Below, in pieces: positions 1 to 11,620 of a DNA stretch of 64,000 bases. The stretch is from NCBI RefSeq assembly GCF_016900775.1, contig NZ_JACJKN010000010.1:1-64000 (forward strand). The letters are read 5' to 3'. The position numbers and the translations under genes are program-made. Below the pieces are notes generated by a model, which was not told the DNA's origin, searched no databases, and was given only the letters and a program-made list of their open reading frames with translations. Position 1 is the first letter of the stretch. Each line of letters opens with the position of its first letter. This stretch comes from Olsenella uli (GTDB lineage Bacteria; Actinomycetota; Coriobacteriia; Coriobacteriales; Atopobiaceae).

Positions 1-156
1 GGTTTTCAAGGTTCGCCGCGCGGGTCCGGGGCGACCGCCCCGCCGATGCGCGGGGATTAACTATACGCACCCCGCGGCCCCGCGGGGGCCAGAATCGGGA
101 GGTCCACGATTCCTCCATAAATATAGGAGTTTAGCAGCGTTCTTTATCCGCTAATA

Positions 157-786
157 CTAGAGGGCATAGTTGGCAATTAGGGGAACCTCCGAGGGGGCGT
201 GAACCCAATAGCTCGCCTGTTCGACGCAAGATGCCGCCCCCCATCCAGCAAACACGAAGGGGACTCCCGCCGCGCGTGCCGCCTGGGAGTCATGGGCCGT
301 ATCTCCCACGTAAATTGCCTCCCCCGGCTTTGCCCCGGCACGCCTCAGGTACTCAAGCAGCGGGTCCGGCTCCGGCTTGTGTCGATCGCTGTCCTCGGCG
401 AGAACTATATTCTCGAAGTACCCGTCAATGCCAAGCGGGGTTATTACCGCCTCATACTCGTCATACCTGCGTGACGAGACGACTCCCATCTTCTTGCCGC
501 TCTTGCGCAGCTCCTCGAGCATCTCGCGCACCCCATAAAAAAGCTTGACCTCGTCGGCGTGCTCCCTTGCGAGCTCATCCCACCTCGCAAGGGCCTCCTT
601 ATCGAAAATCCCCAGCCGTGCGAAGGCCTCGTCACCCGGAATCCCCCGGGCAAAGGCGAGGTCCTTGAGGTCTTCCTCCTCACCCGTCCACTCAAAGAGA
701 AGGTCCTAGAGCGCGCGCTGCGAGATGTTGTCCGTATCTGCCAGCGTTCCGTCAACGTCAAAGATCACGTGCTTGAACCCTGCCAT
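157..786 (-). pseudogene. HAD-family phosphatase (phosphoglycolate phosphatase-like), broken by an in-frame amber codon
   Basis: The frame opens with ATG at 786 behind AAAGGGG and would give 209 residues. It starts MAGFKHVIFDVDGTLADTD, the HAD motif I with nucleophile and acid/base Asp in DVDGT. Codon 27 is TAG (706-708), where the flanking residues (ALxDLLFEWTG) suggest an original CAG glutamine. The remaining motifs are intact downstream: VVSSR (motif II), HKPEPDPL (motif III lysine) and GDTAHD (motif IV). The family dephosphorylates small phosphometabolites. Restart at an internal ATG near 531 would lack motif I. Either the gene is inactivated, the amber codon is read through, or the base is a sequencing error. 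Confidence 0.8.
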
Positions 787-863
787 ATCAGCCCCTTTCG
801 CCTGAGTTGCCTTGAGGCAAGTCTGCCGAGAGGAAGGCCTCTGCACCATATTCATTTGTGCCA

Positions 864-1781
864 CTAGGTATCGGATTCACGCCACCTGGCGCGATAGGCA
901 GACGGAGTGCTGCCCATGATTGTTCTGAACGTCTGCGAGAACTGGGCGGCAGATGAGAATCCACAGGACAGCGCAATCGACTCAATGGTTCTTGAAGTAT
1001 GGGCAAGCAGCCTGCACGACTGTCTCACCCGATACTCGCGAACGTACTGCGCGGGACCCATGCCAACGTAATCCCTAAACGAGCGAAAGCAGTCGCGCAC
1101 GCTTGTGCAACCCGCCAAGGCGATGTCGGCAACCTCGATGGTCTCGGCATAATGTTCGCGCACGAAATCGCGCATCTTCTCAAAACGAAGATCGCGATGA
1201 GTCGGATATGAGGCCGGGCCCTCGCCCATGAGCGGGCGGGCCTTCTCGAGGGCAAGCGCCCAGATCTCCGAGAGCAGTGACCGAAGGCGCAGCTCGTATG
1301 CGGCACCGTCCTCTGGGCGCAGGCCAAAAGACCCCCTAAAGAGGCTGAGGGCATGCGCGTCCTGCGGCGAATCCACACTCCAGGAGAGAACCTCAGCTCT
1401 ACGCGCCTCGACAAGAGGACGAATGCAGCGCTCGGTTATCCGACCACCCGCATCTTCAAGCAGTCTCGGCCTAAAGATGTGGCAGAGCTGAACCGTCCCG
1501 GAGCCCTCGTCTGTCGCGCGCGTCATGTGATAGACGCCCGCATTTACAAAGCCAGCCGACCCCGTCCCAAAGCTCGTGACGCCGCGGAGAGTCCGGTACT
1601 CCAGCGACCCGCTCTGGACATAGAAAATCTCGACCTCCTGGTGCCAGTGCCAAGGACAGCTGCGGTGCGGGTACCTGTCAAGCTCGGCGCGCTCGAGGAC
1701 ATATGGCCAAGCGTCGGTTATCTCCTCGATGCACTCCTCGTGCCCTCCCCCTCGAAGGGTGATGTGGTCGACGTTCTTCAC
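864..1781 (-). CDS. AraC-family transcriptional regulator with N-terminal cupin sensor
   Basis: The product is about 305 residues if it starts at the GTG at 1781 (VKNVDHITLRGGG). The frame extends upstream into the preceding gene, so the exact start is uncertain and no strong ribosome site is visible. The N-terminal part holds a cupin-like stretch (CPWHWHQEVEIFYVQSGSLE) typical of AraC effector domains. The last 100 residues form the double helix-turn-helix, with the second-helix signature SIALSCGFSSAAQFSQTFR and the ending GSTPSAYRARW. It begins only 10 bases after the stop of the phosphohexomutase gene, so co-transcription is likely. The target and effector cannot be read from the sequence. 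Confidence 0.85.
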   Translation of the reverse strand: MKNVDHITLRGGGHEECIEEITDAWPYVLERAELDRYPHRSCPWHWHQEVEIFYVQSGSLEYRTLRGVTSFGTGSAGFVNAGVYHMTRATDEGSGTVQLCHIFRPRLLEDAGGRITERCIRPLVEARRAEVLSWSVDSPQDAHALSLFRGSFGLRPEDGAAYELRLRSLLSEIWALALEKARPLMGEGPASYPTHRDLRFEKMRDFVREHYAETIEVADIALAGCTSVRDCFRSFRDYVGMGPAQYVREYRVRQSCRLLAHTSRTIESIALSCGFSSAAQFSQTFRTIMGSTPSAYRARWRESDT

Positions 1782-1791
1782 GGAGACGGCT

Positions 1792-3195
1792 TTATATGCC
1801 GCGCCGCACGACGTCGCACGCTGCGGAGAGCAGCTCGTCTCTGTCCTGCTTCGTCGGGGCCTCCGCATACACCCGCACCACGGAGCCCGTCCTCGACGGA
1901 CGGACGAGCACCCAGGAGTCATCGTCAAACTGGAGCCTCAGGCCGTCGGCATGAGCGACCTCGACGGGCCTTCTCCCCGCGAGCTCGCCGGGATTGAGGC
2001 CGGGAAGCACGTTCCTGAACGCCTGGGTCGACGCCGCGTCGAGCCTGAGGTCTCGCCGCGCGTAGCACATCGTCCCCACGGTCTGCTCGAGCTCCCCCGC
2101 CATCGTCGACACGGACTTGCCGGAGCGCGCCACCATCTCGACGGCAAGGAGAGCCACGAGCAGGCCGTCCCTCTCGCGCAGGTGCGCCGGCACGCAGACG
2201 CCCCCGTACTCCTCCACGCCCATGATGACGTCGCCCTCGAGCACCTCTCTATATATTCTGGAGAAGCCGACGGGGACCGACGTGACGTCGCATCCGAGGC
2301 GCGCGGCCTCGCGCGCGATGCAGGCCGAGCACGTCAGCGTCGTCACGACGCGCCCGTGAACCCCATGTCCCATCACGAGGTTTCCCAGGAGCATCGGCAC
2401 GAGCACGCGCGCGGGCAGGACCGCGCCGCGCTCGTCGATGATCGCGGCGCGGTCCGCGTCTCCGTCGAGCGCGATGCCCATGTCGGCCCCCTGCGCCACG
2501 ACGGCCTGCTCGCAGGCGTCGATCCACGGCTCAACCGGGTCTGGGTGGATGCCGCCGAAGTCCTCGCGCGGCTCGACGTGCATCTCGACGACATCACACC
2601 CGAGCCCTCTCAGCAGGCGGGCGAGGTGCGTGGTGCCCGAGCCATACATGGCATCGACGACCACGCGCGGCGCACGGCGCGCCACCGCCCCCCCGTCCAC
2701 GGTCGAGGCGAGGTCGCCGAGATACGGCCCGACGAGGTCGCACTCCTCGAAGGCCCCGCGGGCCAGCGTCGGGGTGAGCGAGATGGCCTGCTCGACCCTG
2801 TCGAGAAAGCCCCGCGACACCGGCCCCCCGTCGGAGCCCCGCACGAGAAGCCCCCCGTACTCGCACGAGAGCTCGCTCGCCGTGAGCATGACGGCCCCGC
2901 AGGCCAAATCGTCGCGCGAGCAGTTCCAGCCCACGGTCGGGGTGGGGCACGGCGCGTCGGACACGCGCACCGTCAGACCGTACGAGGAGAGGATTCCCGC
3001 CGCGAGCCGAGCGAGGTCGCGCGACTCGTGACGGGTGTCATATCCCACGTAGACGGCGGCCTCGGGCGTCGCGTCCGCCCAGACGAGCCCGAGCGCGTCC
3101 GCGACGCGCGCCACGCCCTCGGCGTCAAAGCCGTCCTCGTAGCGCCCCCTCCAGCCGTCGCTGCCAAAGCGGATGATGTCGCCTCGCCTATCCAA
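1792..3195 (-). CDS. Phosphoglucomutase/phosphomannomutase family protein
   Basis: This is an alpha-D-phosphohexomutase, a family that interconverts sugar 1- and 6-phosphates. I place the start at TTG 3195, which overlaps the galU stop and gives MDRRGDIIRFGSDGWRG, the usual family N-terminus; ATG-type starts further up would intrude about 60 bases into galU. Length from TTG is 467 residues. The metal loop DGDADR is at about 244-249, the sugar-binding loop reads GVEEYGG, and the phosphate loop is RPSRTGSVVRVYAEA. The active-site loop, normally TASHNP, reads TASELS at about 105-110: the phosphoserine is kept but the HNP part is gone. Adjacency to galU suggests glucose-1-phosphate supply for UDP-glucose, but substrate is not proven. 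Confidence 0.85.
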   Translation of the reverse strand: MDRRGDIIRFGSDGWRGRYEDGFDAEGVARVADALGLVWADATPEAAVYVGYDTRHESRDLARLAAGILSSYGLTVRVSDAPCPTPTVGWNCSRDDLACGAVMLTASELSCEYGGLLVRGSDGGPVSRGFLDRVEQAISLTPTLARGAFEECDLVGPYLGDLASTVDGGAVARRAPRVVVDAMYGSGTTHLARLLRGLGCDVVEMHVEPREDFGGIHPDPVEPWIDACEQAVVAQGADMGIALDGDADRAAIIDERGAVLPARVLVPMLLGNLVMGHGVHGRVVTTLTCSACIAREAARLGCDVTSVPVGFSRIYREVLEGDVIMGVEEYGGVCVPAHLRERDGLLVALLAVEMVARSGKSVSTMAGELEQTVGTMCYARRDLRLDAASTQAFRNVLPGLNPGELAGRRPVEVAHADGLRLQFDDDSWVLVRPSRTGSVVRVYAEAPTKQDRDELLSAACDVVRRGI

Positions 3196-4093
3196 GAATC
3201 GCCGCGCCCTTCTCGCCAAACTCCTCGCGGAACGCATCCGCGAACGCAGGGTCCTCAAGGGCCATCCGCGCGTTGGTGGCGGCCCAGGCGGCGGGGGTAC
3301 CGGTGTCGCAGCCCTCGGCCGGGTCGACGACGAGCGCGTACATCTCCTCCTCGGCGAGGAGGCGCTCCATGGCGTCGGTCAGCTGGATCTCGTTGCCGGC
3401 GCCGGGGCCCTGCGTCGCGAGCAGCTCCATGATGCGCGGGGAGAGCAGGTAGCGGCCGACGATGAAGAGGTGCGAGGGGGCATACTCGGGACGCGGCTTC
3501 TCGACGAGGCCCGTGACCTTCCAGATGGCGCCCTCCTGCTCGCCCTCGGCCTCAGTCCCGGGAAGGCAGCCCACGCACTGGCCGGCGATGATGCCATAGC
3601 GGCTCACCTGGTCGGCGGGCACCGGGGCCACGGCGATGACCGAGGCGCCGCCGTGCTCGCGCGAGACCTCCGCCATGCGGACACACATCTGGCGGTCGGG
3701 CACGAAGTAGTCGCCGAGAAGAACGAAGAAGGGGTCACGGTCGATCTCGTCGGCCGCCTGGAGGACGGCGTGCCCGAGGCCGCGGGCCTCGTCCTGGTAG
3801 ACGAACGAGACGGGAAGCGTCGACGCCTCGTGGACGCGCGCGGCCTCCGCCGTCTTGCCGCGCTTGCGCAGCATGGACTCGAAGGCGTGGTCGACGGAGA
3901 AGTAGGACTCGATCTGGGGCTTCTCGTGAGAGTTGACGATGACCACGCCGTCAACGCCCTCAGGCTCGAGAGCCTCCTCGACCACATACTGGATGACGGG
4001 CTTGTCGAGGACGGGGAGAAGCTCCTTGGGGGTGCACTTGGTCGCGGGGAGGAAGCGCGTTCCGAGGCCGGCGGCAGGAATGATTGCCTTCAT
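3188..4093 (-). CDS. galU: UTP--glucose-1-phosphate uridylyltransferase
   Basis: The 301-residue product makes UDP-glucose from UTP and glucose 1-phosphate for cell-surface glycans. The N-terminal nucleotide-binding signature GLGTRFLPATK is at 9-19, followed by PKELLPVLDKPVIQYVVEEA, both hallmarks of the bacterial GalU family. VEKP and the EIQLTDAM segment follow at expected places. The ATG at 4093 has a GAAGGG ribosome site at good spacing; the upstream in-frame extension has no such site. The stop overlaps the start of a phosphohexomutase, so the pair is probably translated together. Confidence 0.95.
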   Translation of the reverse strand: MKAIIPAAGLGTRFLPATKCTPKELLPVLDKPVIQYVVEEALEPEGVDGVVIVNSHEKPQIESYFSVDHAFESMLRKRGKTAEAARVHEASTLPVSFVYQDEARGLGHAVLQAADEIDRDPFFVLLGDYFVPDRQMCVRMAEVSREHGGASVIAVAPVPADQVSRYGIIAGQCVGCLPGTEAEGEQEGAIWKVTGLVEKPRPEYAPSHLFIVGRYLLSPRIMELLATQGPGAGNEIQLTDAMERLLAEEEMYALVVDPAEGCDTGTPAAWAATNARMALEDPAFADAFREEFGEKGAAILG

Positions 4094-4199
4094 GGGTGTC
4101 CCTTCGGTAGGTTCGTGACCGCGCCGCCCGACGCTGTCCGGCGGCACAAGAAACATACCCCATCCCGCCGCCGACCGAACGTCCTTCTCTGCAAGCGGA

Positions 4200-4233
4200 C
4201 GAAGAAGCGCGCCCTCCGCGGGGATGGGCGCGC
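4200..4233 (-). terminator. Probable terminator after the metalloregulator gene
   Basis: GCGCGCCC (4207-4214) pairs with GGGCGCGC (4226-4233), giving an 8-bp GC stem. On the minus strand it is followed by TTCTTC, a weak U-tract. It lies between the regulator stop (4275) and the galU start. Confidence 0.45.
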
Positions 4234-4274
4234 AACCAACACAGCGAGTTCACAAGTTTGGAGAAGCCGTGCGG

Positions 4275-4700
4275 CTAGCTTGGCACCTCGATGCCCTGCC
4301 GCTCGAGGTAGGCGATGAGCCGCCCCATGGTGTCCTCGGACAGGACGTGCTCCATGAGGCACGCCTCCTCGTCGGCGACCTGAGAATCGACCCCAAGGTC
4401 GGACTCGAGAAACGTCCTGAGCGCGCGATGCGCGCGCCAGACCACGGCCGCGTACCTGCGGCCCTCCTCGGTCAGCGTCACGCGCCCATAGCGGCTCTGC
4501 GCGACCATGCCCGTCTCCTTGAGCGTGGAGAGCGCCTTGTTGACGCTCGCCTTGGAGACTCCCAGCCGCTCGGCGACGTCCACGGAGCGGACGGAGCCGT
4601 CCGCCGAGCCTCCCTCGGTGGAAAGGCGATAAATCGCCTCGAGGTAGTCCTCCCCCGCGCGGGTGAGCGCGTGGTCGCCCTGAACGCCGGTGTTGATCAT
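4275..4700 (-). CDS. DtxR/MntR-family metal-dependent transcriptional regulator
   Basis: The 141-residue protein is a two-domain metalloregulator without the SH3-like third domain of DtxR. The winged helix-turn-helix covers about residues 35-60 (VAERLGVSKASVNKALSTLK). Metal ligands can be aligned: Asp18 and Glu21 in EDYLEAIY match MntR Asp8/Glu11, where DtxR has Met10, while the motif CLMEH matches DtxR Cys102-Glu105-His106 rather than MntR Glu99-Glu102-His103. The helix with RAHRALRTFL supplies the conserved His. The protein should bind Mn or Fe(II) and repress uptake genes. ATG 4700 follows GGGAG. It sits 35 bases after murA on the same strand. Confidence 0.9.
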   Translation of the reverse strand: MINTGVQGDHALTRAGEDYLEAIYRLSTEGGSADGSVRSVDVAERLGVSKASVNKALSTLKETGMVAQSRYGRVTLTEEGRRYAAVVWRAHRALRTFLESDLGVDSQVADEEACLMEHVLSEDTMGRLIAYLERQGIEVPS

Positions 4701-4735
4701 GTCGGTCTCCCGATTCTCTCTGCGCCCGGGACGCC

Positions 4736-6016
4736 CTACAGGTCGCCGTCCTCGCACTCGATGCTCGCACGCCTCACGCGCGCGCCGAGCGAGGCCAGCT
4801 TCTCGACGAATCCCTCGTACCCACGGTCGATGTGGTGGATGTCCGAGACGGTGGTGATGCCGTCCGCCACGAGGCCCGCCATGACGAGCGCCGCGCCCCC
4901 TCGCAGGTCGGGGGACTTCACCTGGGCGCCGGAGAAGCCGTCGACGCCGTGGACAATCGCATGGTGTCCCTCGATCGTGATGTTGGCGCCCATGCGTGAG
5001 AGCTCGCTCGCGAGCATGAAGCGGTTCTCGAAGACGTTCTCGGTGATGATGCAGCTGCCCTTGGCGAGGGCGAGCAGGCACATGGTCTGGGCCTGCATGT
5101 CCGTGGGAAAGCCGGGGAAGGGGAGCGTCTGGATGTCGGTCGGGACGAGCGGGCGGTCGCGCCAGGCAGTGCAGACGCGATCGCCGCACTCGATCGTCAC
5201 GCCCATCTGCTCGTACTTCCTGAGGACGAGGCCGAGGTGCTTGGGCTCGAAGCCGCGCACCGTCACGGGCTCGCCGGTGAGCGCGCCGATGGCAAGGAAC
5301 GTCCCCGCCTCGATGCGGTCCCCCACGACCTTGTGCGTGACCGGGTGGAGCTCGGAGACGCCCTCTATCTCGATGACGGGCGAGCCGGCACCCTTGATCT
5401 TGGCGCCCATCTCGTTCAGGAGATTTGCCAGGTCGACGATCTCCGGCTCGCGGGCGGCGTTGTCGATCGTGGTGACGCCCTCGGCGAAGACCGAGGCCAT
5501 CATGAGGTTCTCGGTGGCGCCGACGCTCGCAAAGGAGAGGGTGACGGTCTCGCCCTTGAGGCCGTGCGGGGCGCTCGCGTGGATGTTGCCGTGATCGACC
5601 TTGAACTCGACGCCGAGCGCCTCGAGGCCGAGGATGTGCATGTCAATCTTGCGCGCGCCGATGTTGCAGCCGCCCGGCATGGCCACGACCGCCTTGCCAA
5701 AGCGCGAGAGAAGCGGGCCCAGAACGGCCGTCGAGGCGCGCATCTGGGCGACGAGGTGATAGGGCGTCTCCCACGAGTCGACGCTCGACGTGTCGATCCT
5801 GAGCTCGTGCTCGTTCACGACCTCGATCTTGGCGCCGATGTTCTTGAGGACCTTCCCCATGACGTGGACGTCGGCGATGTTGGGGACGTTGGTGAGCGTG
5901 GTCACCCCGGGCGCCATGATGGTGGCGGCCATGAGCTTGAGGGCCGAGTTCTTGGCACCCTCAACGCGCACCTCGCCCGTGACGCGATGCCCGCCCTCGA
6001 TCTGAATGACGTCCAT
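4736..6016 (-). CDS. murA: UDP-N-acetylglucosamine 1-carboxyvinyltransferase
   Basis: MurA catalyses the first committed step of peptidoglycan synthesis, transferring enolpyruvate to UDP-GlcNAc. The 426-residue length is typical. It begins MDVIQIEGGHRVTGEVRVEG with the conserved EGAKNSAL motif, and the catalytic Cys that fosfomycin alkylates is present in PGGCNIGARKID. A GGAGG ribosome site precedes ATG 6016. The gene follows atpC by 12 bases, so it probably shares the ATP synthase transcript, a link between energy and wall genes seen in other actinobacteria. Confidence 0.97.
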   Translation of the reverse strand: MDVIQIEGGHRVTGEVRVEGAKNSALKLMAATIMAPGVTTLTNVPNIADVHVMGKVLKNIGAKIEVVNEHELRIDTSSVDSWETPYHLVAQMRASTAVLGPLLSRFGKAVVAMPGGCNIGARKIDMHILGLEALGVEFKVDHGNIHASAPHGLKGETVTLSFASVGATENLMMASVFAEGVTTIDNAAREPEIVDLANLLNEMGAKIKGAGSPVIEIEGVSELHPVTHKVVGDRIEAGTFLAIGALTGEPVTVRGFEPKHLGLVLRKYEQMGVTIECGDRVCTAWRDRPLVPTDIQTLPFPGFPTDMQAQTMCLLALAKGSCIITENVFENRFMLASELSRMGANITIEGHHAIVHGVDGFSGAQVKSPDLRGGAALVMAGLVADGITTVSDIHHIDRGYEGFVEKLASLGARVRRASIECEDGDL

Positions 6017-6028
6017 GTGGCCTCCGTG

Positions 6029-6463
6029 CTAGCGCGGGCCCGCGGCCGGGCCCTTCGTGACTTGCTTGAGCAAAAGGTTACACCACCGGACCTTGCTCTC
6101 GTAGTAGGCGCGTCGATGGTCGCCGTCCTCAACCTGATCGAGATGCTCGATGGCGCGTTCGCGCGTCTCGCGGACCTTGTCCGGGTCGATGTCGTCAACG
6201 CGGCGCGCGTGGTCGGCGAGGATGATGACGCCGTCGTCGTCAATCTCGGCATAGCCGCCGGAGACGACGACGTCATACTCGTGGCCGCCGTCGCTCTGGA
6301 GGGCGGTGATGCGAACGACGCCGTCCCCGAGCGCGACGATCTCGGCCGCGTGGCCCGGCCAGACGCCGAGCTCCCCGGCATACGTGACGAGGATGAGGTG
6401 GTCGACGGGCCCGTCGAACATGAGCCCGTCAGGCCGCACGAACTGGCAGTTGAGCTCAGCCAT
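6029..6463 (-). CDS. atpC: ATP synthase F1 epsilon subunit
   Basis: The 144-residue subunit is the rotating central-stalk component that couples gamma to the c-ring. The beta-sandwich part includes the family segment GELGVWPGHA (canonical G-x-L-G-x-L-P-x-H). The C-terminal helical hairpin (RETRERAIEHLDQVEDGDHRRAYYESKVRW) follows. It lies 9 bases after atpD at the end of the operon, the usual place. Confidence 0.95.
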   Translation of the reverse strand: MAELNCQFVRPDGLMFDGPVDHLILVTYAGELGVWPGHAAEIVALGDGVVRITALQSDGGHEYDVVVSGGYAEIDDDGVIILADHARRVDDIDPDKVRETRERAIEHLDQVEDGDHRRAYYESKVRWCNLLLKQVTKGPAAGPR

Positions 6464-6472
6464 CTCGCTCCC

Positions 6473-8865
<2,393 letters not shown>

Positions 8866-8871
8866 CGGGCA

Positions 8872-10521
8872 TTACTCCTGACCGAGCGAGGGCGCGCCGG
8901 CGTGGTCGACCGTCGGCTCGGCGTTCTTCTCGACGTCCTCGCGCACCTTGTTGGGGTGCTCCTTGAGAAACTCCGCCTTGAAGTGGGCGATGTGCGTGCG
9001 CAGGCGGTGCTGCTGGTCCTCGCCGATCTTGCCCTCGAGCAGCGAGTCGCGCAGGCGCGGGTGGCGCTCAGCCATGTAGCGGGCGAGCCCGTCGCGGAAC
9101 AGGTTCACGTTGCCGAGGTCGATGTCGTCGAGGAAGTCTTCCTTGGCGGCAAAGATGGCGATGATCTGGTCGCGCACGTCAAGCGCCGAGTAGCGCTGCT
9201 GCTTGAGCAGCTCCATCATGTGGGCTCCGTGGTTGAGCTGGTACTGCGTCGTGGCGTCGAGGTCGGAGCCAAACTGCGAGAAGGCCTGCTTCTCGCGGTA
9301 GGCCGCCAGGTCCAGACGCAGCGTGCCCACGACCTGCTTCATGGCCTTGACCTGCGCGTCGCCACCGACGCGCGACACCGAGATGCCCACGTCGACCGCA
9401 GGGCGCTGGCCCTGGAAGAAGAGGTTGGACTGCAGGTAGATCTGGCCGTCCGTGATGGAGATCACGTTCGTGGGGATGTAGGCGGAGACGTCGCCCTCCT
9501 GCGTCTCGATGATCGGGAGCGCCGTGAGCGAGCCGCCGCCGTTGGCGTCGGAGAGCTTGCAGGCGCGCTCGAGCAGGCGCGAGTGCAGGTAGAAGATGTC
9601 GCCGGGGTAGGCCTCGCGTCCGGGCGGACGGTGCAGCGTCAGCGACATCTGACGGTAGGCCACCGCCTGCTTGGAGAGGTCGTCGTAGACCACGAGGACG
9701 TGTCCGCCGGGGTGCTCGGCGTCCGCGGGGTTGCCGTGCTCGTCGTTGTACATGAAGTACTCGCCGATGGCGGCGCCCGCCATGGGGGCGATGTACTGCA
9801 TCGGGGCGGAGTCGGCGGCCGTGGCAGCCACGATGACCGTCTTGTCGAGGACGCCGCGCTGCGAGAGGGACTCGCGGATCGTGGCGACCGTGGACGCCTT
9901 CTGGCCGATGGCCACGTAGATGCAGATCATGTCGGTGGTGCGCTGGTTGACGATGGCGTCGATGGCGATGGCCGTCTTGCCCGTCTTGCGGTCGCCGATG
10001 ATGAGCTCGCGCTGGCCGCGGCCGATGGGCACCATCGCGTCGACGGCGAGAAGCCCGGTCTGGACGGGCTCGCACACGGGCTGGCGCTCCATGATGCCAG
10101 GGGCCTTGAACTCGATAGGACGACGATGCGTGGTGCTGATGGGGCCGAGGCCGTCGATGGGCTGGCCGAGGGGATTGACCACGCGGCCGAGCATGGCGTG
10201 CCCGACCGGGATGTCCATGACGCGGCCGGTGGTGCGGCACTCGTCACCCTCCTTGATGTCCTCGACGTCGCCGAAGAGGACCGCGCCGACCTCGTCGCGG
10301 TCGAGGTTCTGGGCGAGGCCGTAGACGTCACGCCCGGTGAGAGAACTCGTGAACTGGAGAAGCTCTCCGGCCATGGCGCTCTTGAGGCCCGACACGTGAG
10401 CGATGCCGTCGCCGACCTCCGTCACGACGGAGGCCTCCTGCTGGTCGACCGTGGCGTTGATGGCCGCGAGCTCCTTGCGGAGCGTGTCCATGATCTTCTG
10501 CGAGCTGATGGTGTCCGTCAC
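8872..10521 (-). CDS. atpA: ATP synthase F1 alpha subunit
   Basis: The 549-residue non-catalytic nucleotide-binding subunit has P-loop GDRKTGKT and the conserved arginine-finger region [10 protein letters not shown]. Its length is normal for the family with a somewhat long, charged C-terminal tail (about the last 25 residues). It overlaps the atpH stop by 4 bases. Confidence 0.98.
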   Translation of the reverse strand: MTDTISSQKIMDTLRKELAAINATVDQQEASVVTEVGDGIAHVSGLKSAMAGELLQFTSSLTGRDVYGLAQNLDRDEVGAVLFGDVEDIKEGDECRTTGRVMDIPVGHAMLGRVVNPLGQPIDGLGPISTTHRRPIEFKAPGIMERQPVCEPVQTGLLAVDAMVPIGRGQRELIIGDRKTGKTAIAIDAIVNQRTTDMICIYVAIGQKASTVATIRESLSQRGVLDKTVIVAATAADSAPMQYIAPMAGAAIGEYFMYNDEHGNPADAEHPGGHVLVVYDDLSKQAVAYRQMSLTLHRPPGREAYPGDIFYLHSRLLERACKLSDANGGGSLTALPIIETQEGDVSAYIPTNVISITDGQIYLQSNLFFQGQRPAVDVGISVSRVGGDAQVKAMKQVVGTLRLDLAAYREKQAFSQFGSDLDATTQYQLNHGAHMMELLKQQRYSALDVRDQIIAIFAAKEDFLDDIDLGNVNLFRDGLARYMAERHPRLRDSLLEGKIGEDQQHRLRTHIAHFKAEFLKEHPNKVREDVEKNAEPTVDHAGAPSLGQE

Positions 10522-10991
10522 TTCTCCTCACCTCCAATGAACGAAGAGGAAAGCGTCTTTCTGATGTTTGCGAGCTGGGCGCGGACCGAGGCGTCGTAGC
10601 GCTTGCCGCGCACCTCGAGCATGATGCCGCCGATGATGCCGGGGTCCACGCGCTCGACGAGGTAGACGGGGGCGTCAAGGTCACGCTCGGCCTTGCTGAG
10701 CACCTTGGCGCGCAGCGCCTCGTCCATGGGGACGGCCGTGGTGACGGTCACGGAGACCGTGCGGTCCTCGGTGTCGAGCAGCTCCTTGTACTGCTTGGCC
10801 ACCTCCGCCACGAGGTCGAGGTCGTTCTCGCGCTGCATGGCGGCGAGGGTCTCGAGGACCTCGGGAGAGAACTTCCGGGCGTGCTGCCACTGGACGAGGT
10901 CGGCGTTGGCGCGCCCCTCGGAGCGGGCCGCCTCTATGAGCGCCCGGGTGTAGGCCTCGACTCTCTCGACGTCGGAGCGCTTAGTTGCCAT
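10518..10991 (-). CDS. atpH: ATP synthase F1 delta subunit
   Basis: I choose ATG 10991 ([20 protein letters not shown]), giving 157 residues, slightly short for delta (about 175-180). The C-terminal signature [21 protein letters not shown] is clear. The start lies within the last codons of atpF, an 11-base overlap, consistent with coupled translation. Delta connects the F1 head with the peripheral stalk b subunits. Confidence 0.92.
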   Translation of the reverse strand: MATKRSDVERVEAYTRALIEAARSEGRANADLVQWQHARKFSPEVLETLAAMQRENDLDLVAEVAKQYKELLDTEDRTVSVTVTTAVPMDEALRAKVLSKAERDLDAPVYLVERVDPGIIGGIMLEVRGKRYDASVRAQLANIRKTLSSSFIGGEEK

Positions 10992-11589
10992 TTGGGGTGC
11001 CCACTTCCGCAAGGTACTTCTCGGCCAGGCGGCGCTGCTGCTCCTCGGAGAGGTCGTTGCCGATGATCTTGCTCGCAATCTCCACGGAGAGGTCCACGAC
11101 GGAGCCCGAGAGCTCGATCATGGCCTTGTGGCGCTCGGAGTTCACGGCACCGTGCGCCTTGGCGATGATGTCGACGGCCTCCTTCTGCGCCTTGGCCAGG
11201 ATGCGCGAGCGCTCCTCCTCGGCCTCGCGCTTGGCCTTGGCCACGATGGCCTCGGCCTCGCGGTGGGCCTCGACGATCTTCTCGTCATAGGCGCGCGCCT
11301 GCTCGGCGGCCTCGACCTTGGAGCGCTCGGCGGCGTCGAGGTCGGACTGGATCTTCTCCTGCCGCTTCTCCATCATCTGGAGGACCTGCGGCCACACGAG
11401 CTTGGCGAGAACGGCCCAGATGATGAGGAAGGCGATGAGGGCCGGGATGAACTCCGCGGGCTTGGGGATGAGGATGTCGGCCCCCACCGCGGACTCCTCC
11501 GCGAGCGCGATGGCCGGGGTTGCCGAGAGCGCGAGCGCCCCCGAGACGGCCAGCGCGCGCACGGCGGCCTTGTTAGGTGTGTTCTTCAT
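10981..11589 (-). CDS. atpF: ATP synthase Fo b subunit with signal-peptide-like N-terminus
   Basis: The 202-residue peripheral-stalk subunit starts at ATG 11589 behind GGAGG. Residues 1-30 look like a cleavable signal peptide (MKNTPNKAAVRALAVSGALA, then an Ala-x-Ala region at ALA-EES). A true transmembrane helix (FIPALIAFLIIWAVLAKLVW) follows at about 45-65, then a long charged coiled coil rich in Glu, Ala, Lys and Arg. Having both a signal-like segment and an anchor is unusual for standard b subunits. Confidence 0.93.
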   Translation of the reverse strand: MKNTPNKAAVRALAVSGALALSATPAIALAEESAVGADILIPKPAEFIPALIAFLIIWAVLAKLVWPQVLQMMEKRQEKIQSDLDAAERSKVEAAEQARAYDEKIVEAHREAEAIVAKAKREAEEERSRILAKAQKEAVDIIAKAHGAVNSERHKAMIELSGSVVDLSVEIASKIIGNDLSEEQQRRLAEKYLAEVGTPNGN

Positions 11590-11620
11590 GCGTGCCTCCA
11601 ACTCGCTCGTCCGACAGCCC

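Noticed and set aside
4094-4156. An extended galU start 63 bases upstream
   Set aside because: The extension has no ribosome site and is not part of the family; ATG 4093 has GAAGGG.
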